A stretch of 17,957 nucleotides of DNA. It comes from Dimargaris cristalligena (taxonomy: Eukaryota; Kickxellomycota; Dimargaritomycetes; Dimargaritales; Dimargaritaceae). Location: positions 1-17,957 of the forward strand of contig JANBQC010000580.1 of NCBI GenBank assembly GCA_027576995.1, given 5' to 3'. The number at the start of each line of letters is the position of its first letter. Position 1 is the first letter of the stretch. Made by a program: the position numbers and the translations under genes. Below the pieces are notes generated by a model. It had not been told where the DNA came from and searched no databases. It worked only from the letters and a program-made list of their open reading frames with translations. Below, piece after piece: positions 16,733-17,957 of this stretch.

Positions 16733-16738
16733 AATAAA
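16733..16738 (+). terminator. Candidate polyadenylation signal for the GNAT gene
   Basis: AATAAA 55 bases after the TAG stop of the acetyltransferase, before the convergent gene at the right end. Position is typical. Confidence 0.5.
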
Positions 16739-16960
16739 CCCATTATCTCCCCTCTCCCACTCAAGTTATCAACCTAATCATCCATGGCTTAGAATTGAGG
16801 CCACCAAGATTCGGTGTTTGGAAGAATCCCCAGTTGCATACCTGAGCTCGCTAGAGGAAACTTATGCGACTAAAGAAAGGTTCGGTAGTATCTAATATTT
16901 ACTTGTTTTTCAAGTTGTGGCTTTGGAATCTCACACCTCTTCAATACAGGAAGCTATGGA

Positions 16961-17682
16961 TCAGCGGGAGGGCCGCGCGCGCTTCTTAAAGGCCATATAA
17001 CCGCCAATAAACTGGCGCATGTTGGCATCACATCCCTCATAGATAAATGGCGAAGTAGTGTGGTCGGCCGTGGCCCCGGGGATTGACTAGCGTAGTCGGA
17101 GGTTGTTTTACCCGAGCCCCATCCGTCGGAAACGATTGATCAAAATAGCCATAAACAATATCAGTCAGTCAAGCAGAGATACCACAGTCCAAGTTTTCAA
17201 GTTGTCGGGGCATATACATCCTTCTACGGGTACCAAGAACACTCCATTCAGACCACCAAATTTGGGGTAGTAAAGCGATAGAGAGAGTGGACATACCTTG
17301 CGTAGCTGGTCTACCCGGCTGCCCCATTCGTCCCGAGGGGTCACCTGGGTATGCACCCGGATGGTGTTCAAAGGGGCACCCCGTGCCTGTTCGTACTGCT
17401 CGAGTTGCTCAGCGTGGTTGACCGCCGCATGAAAGTAGGCGCACTCCTGGAATCCTTCCTATTAGTTCCCAATGAGGATTTAACAAAATGTGGTGAGTAT
17501 AGTGTGCCCAGGGAAAGCACTGACTGGAGTTGAACGAGCTGAACCCCTCGCCCTAAAAAGGGGGTTGAATTTCATTTTGCCAAAACAAGACAAGGGGTGG
17601 GGGGTTCGCTTACAATAAAATAACAAGTAGTCGGTGAAGGCGACTCGGGTGAGCCAATGTTGGACCGGATCCAGGCTAACAT
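16961..17682 (-). CDS. Unrecognised 114-residue protein, three exons
   Basis: Exons 17682-17614, 17446-17297 and 17086-16961 join, all in phase 0, across GT-AG introns of 167 and 210 bp (donors GTAAGC and GTATGT; acceptors TTCCAG and CGCTAG). They give 114 residues ending in TGA. Exon 2 (50 codons) is open only in this frame and reads as soluble, helical sequence: ECAYFHAAVNHAEQLEQYEQ, then TPRDEWGSRVDQLRK. Exon 3 ends NMRQFIGGYMAFKKRARPSR, a basic tail. No membrane segment and no motif I can name. Exons 2 and 3 look coding by composition and splice agreement; exon 1 (MLAWIRSN...) is less certain and the true start could differ. It converges with the GNAT gene, and its promoter runs to the window edge. 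I assign no function. Confidence 0.55.
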
Positions 17683-17957
17683 GGTTAGAGGAATGGAGGG
17701 AATGTACTACTTGGAGGCAAAAATTAAGAACCAGGAATGGGGGAGGGGCATAAGCGGGGAACACTTGGTCACGGAACCCCCCCCATGCTGGCTCCTATCT
17801 ATGTGCCAGACTCAGCGCGCCGCTAGCCCGGCTTTCCCACCAGTGAAAATAGAGGAGATCACACACGCACCAAGATGATTTGGGAGAAGTTCAATCAAGC
17901 TATATAACGATTTGAATGAAAGTTCCAATTGATGTAGCGGGACTATTTTTTTATCGA
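17683..17957. other. Right flank, upstream of the orphan gene
   Basis: 275 bp with no convincing coding sequence. It probably holds the promoter of the minus-strand orphan gene. An alternative upstream exon cannot be excluded. Confidence 0.4.

Overview
The window looks like compact nuclear DNA from a fungus or close relative. Twelve protein genes fit in about 18 kb. Most are cut by short GT-AG introns (17 inferred, 106-264 bp), exons are GC-rich, and the spacers are poorer and full of microsatellites. Retention of a VAMP7-type longin SNARE, a centrin, a prenylated UBL3-type protein, a GPALPP1-type nuclear protein and a SMIM8-type membrane protein beside fungal housekeeping genes suggests an early-diverging lineage, possibly zoopagomycotan. 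That placement is inference from gene content. I saw no plasmid, phage, CRISPR, insertion sequence or convincing RNA gene.

Layout, left to right. 1-869 is AT-rich and gene-free. 870-2378 (-) is a six-exon DUF3752/GPALPP1-like gene. 2747-3906 (-) is a two-exon NudE-type dynein regulator. It diverges from 4636-5736 (+), a four-exon VAMP7-like R-SNARE. 6064-6840 (-) is an intronless DsbA-fold, HCCA isomerase/GST-kappa-like protein. 7281-7901 (-) is a three-exon MIC10, which diverges from 8461-9058 (+), a two-exon centrin. 10093-10908 (+) is a three-exon UBL3/MUB-like protein with a CAAX end. It converges with 11444-12676 (-), intronless argininosuccinate synthase. After a 1.37 kb gap comes 14043-15037 (-), a protein with two SCP2 domains. 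It diverges from 15802-16083 (+), a SMIM8-like membrane protein, followed 81 bp later by 16165-16677 (+), a GNAT acetyltransferase. 16961-17682 (-) is an unrecognised three-exon gene.

The genes do not form one pathway. Mitochondrion-related genes (MIC10, possibly the DsbA-fold and SMIM8-like proteins), cytoskeletal/centrosomal genes (NudE, centrin), membrane traffic (VAMP7, UBL3) and metabolism (ASS, SCP2) are interleaved as in ordinary euchromatin. The most useful results are the spliced gene models, since many exons are invisible as single open frames. Also notable are a telobox-like AACCCTA motif close upstream of several start codons, and the orphan gene at the right end. Exon borders were placed by hand from splice consensus, frame continuity and family resemblance. 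No alignment or database search was run.
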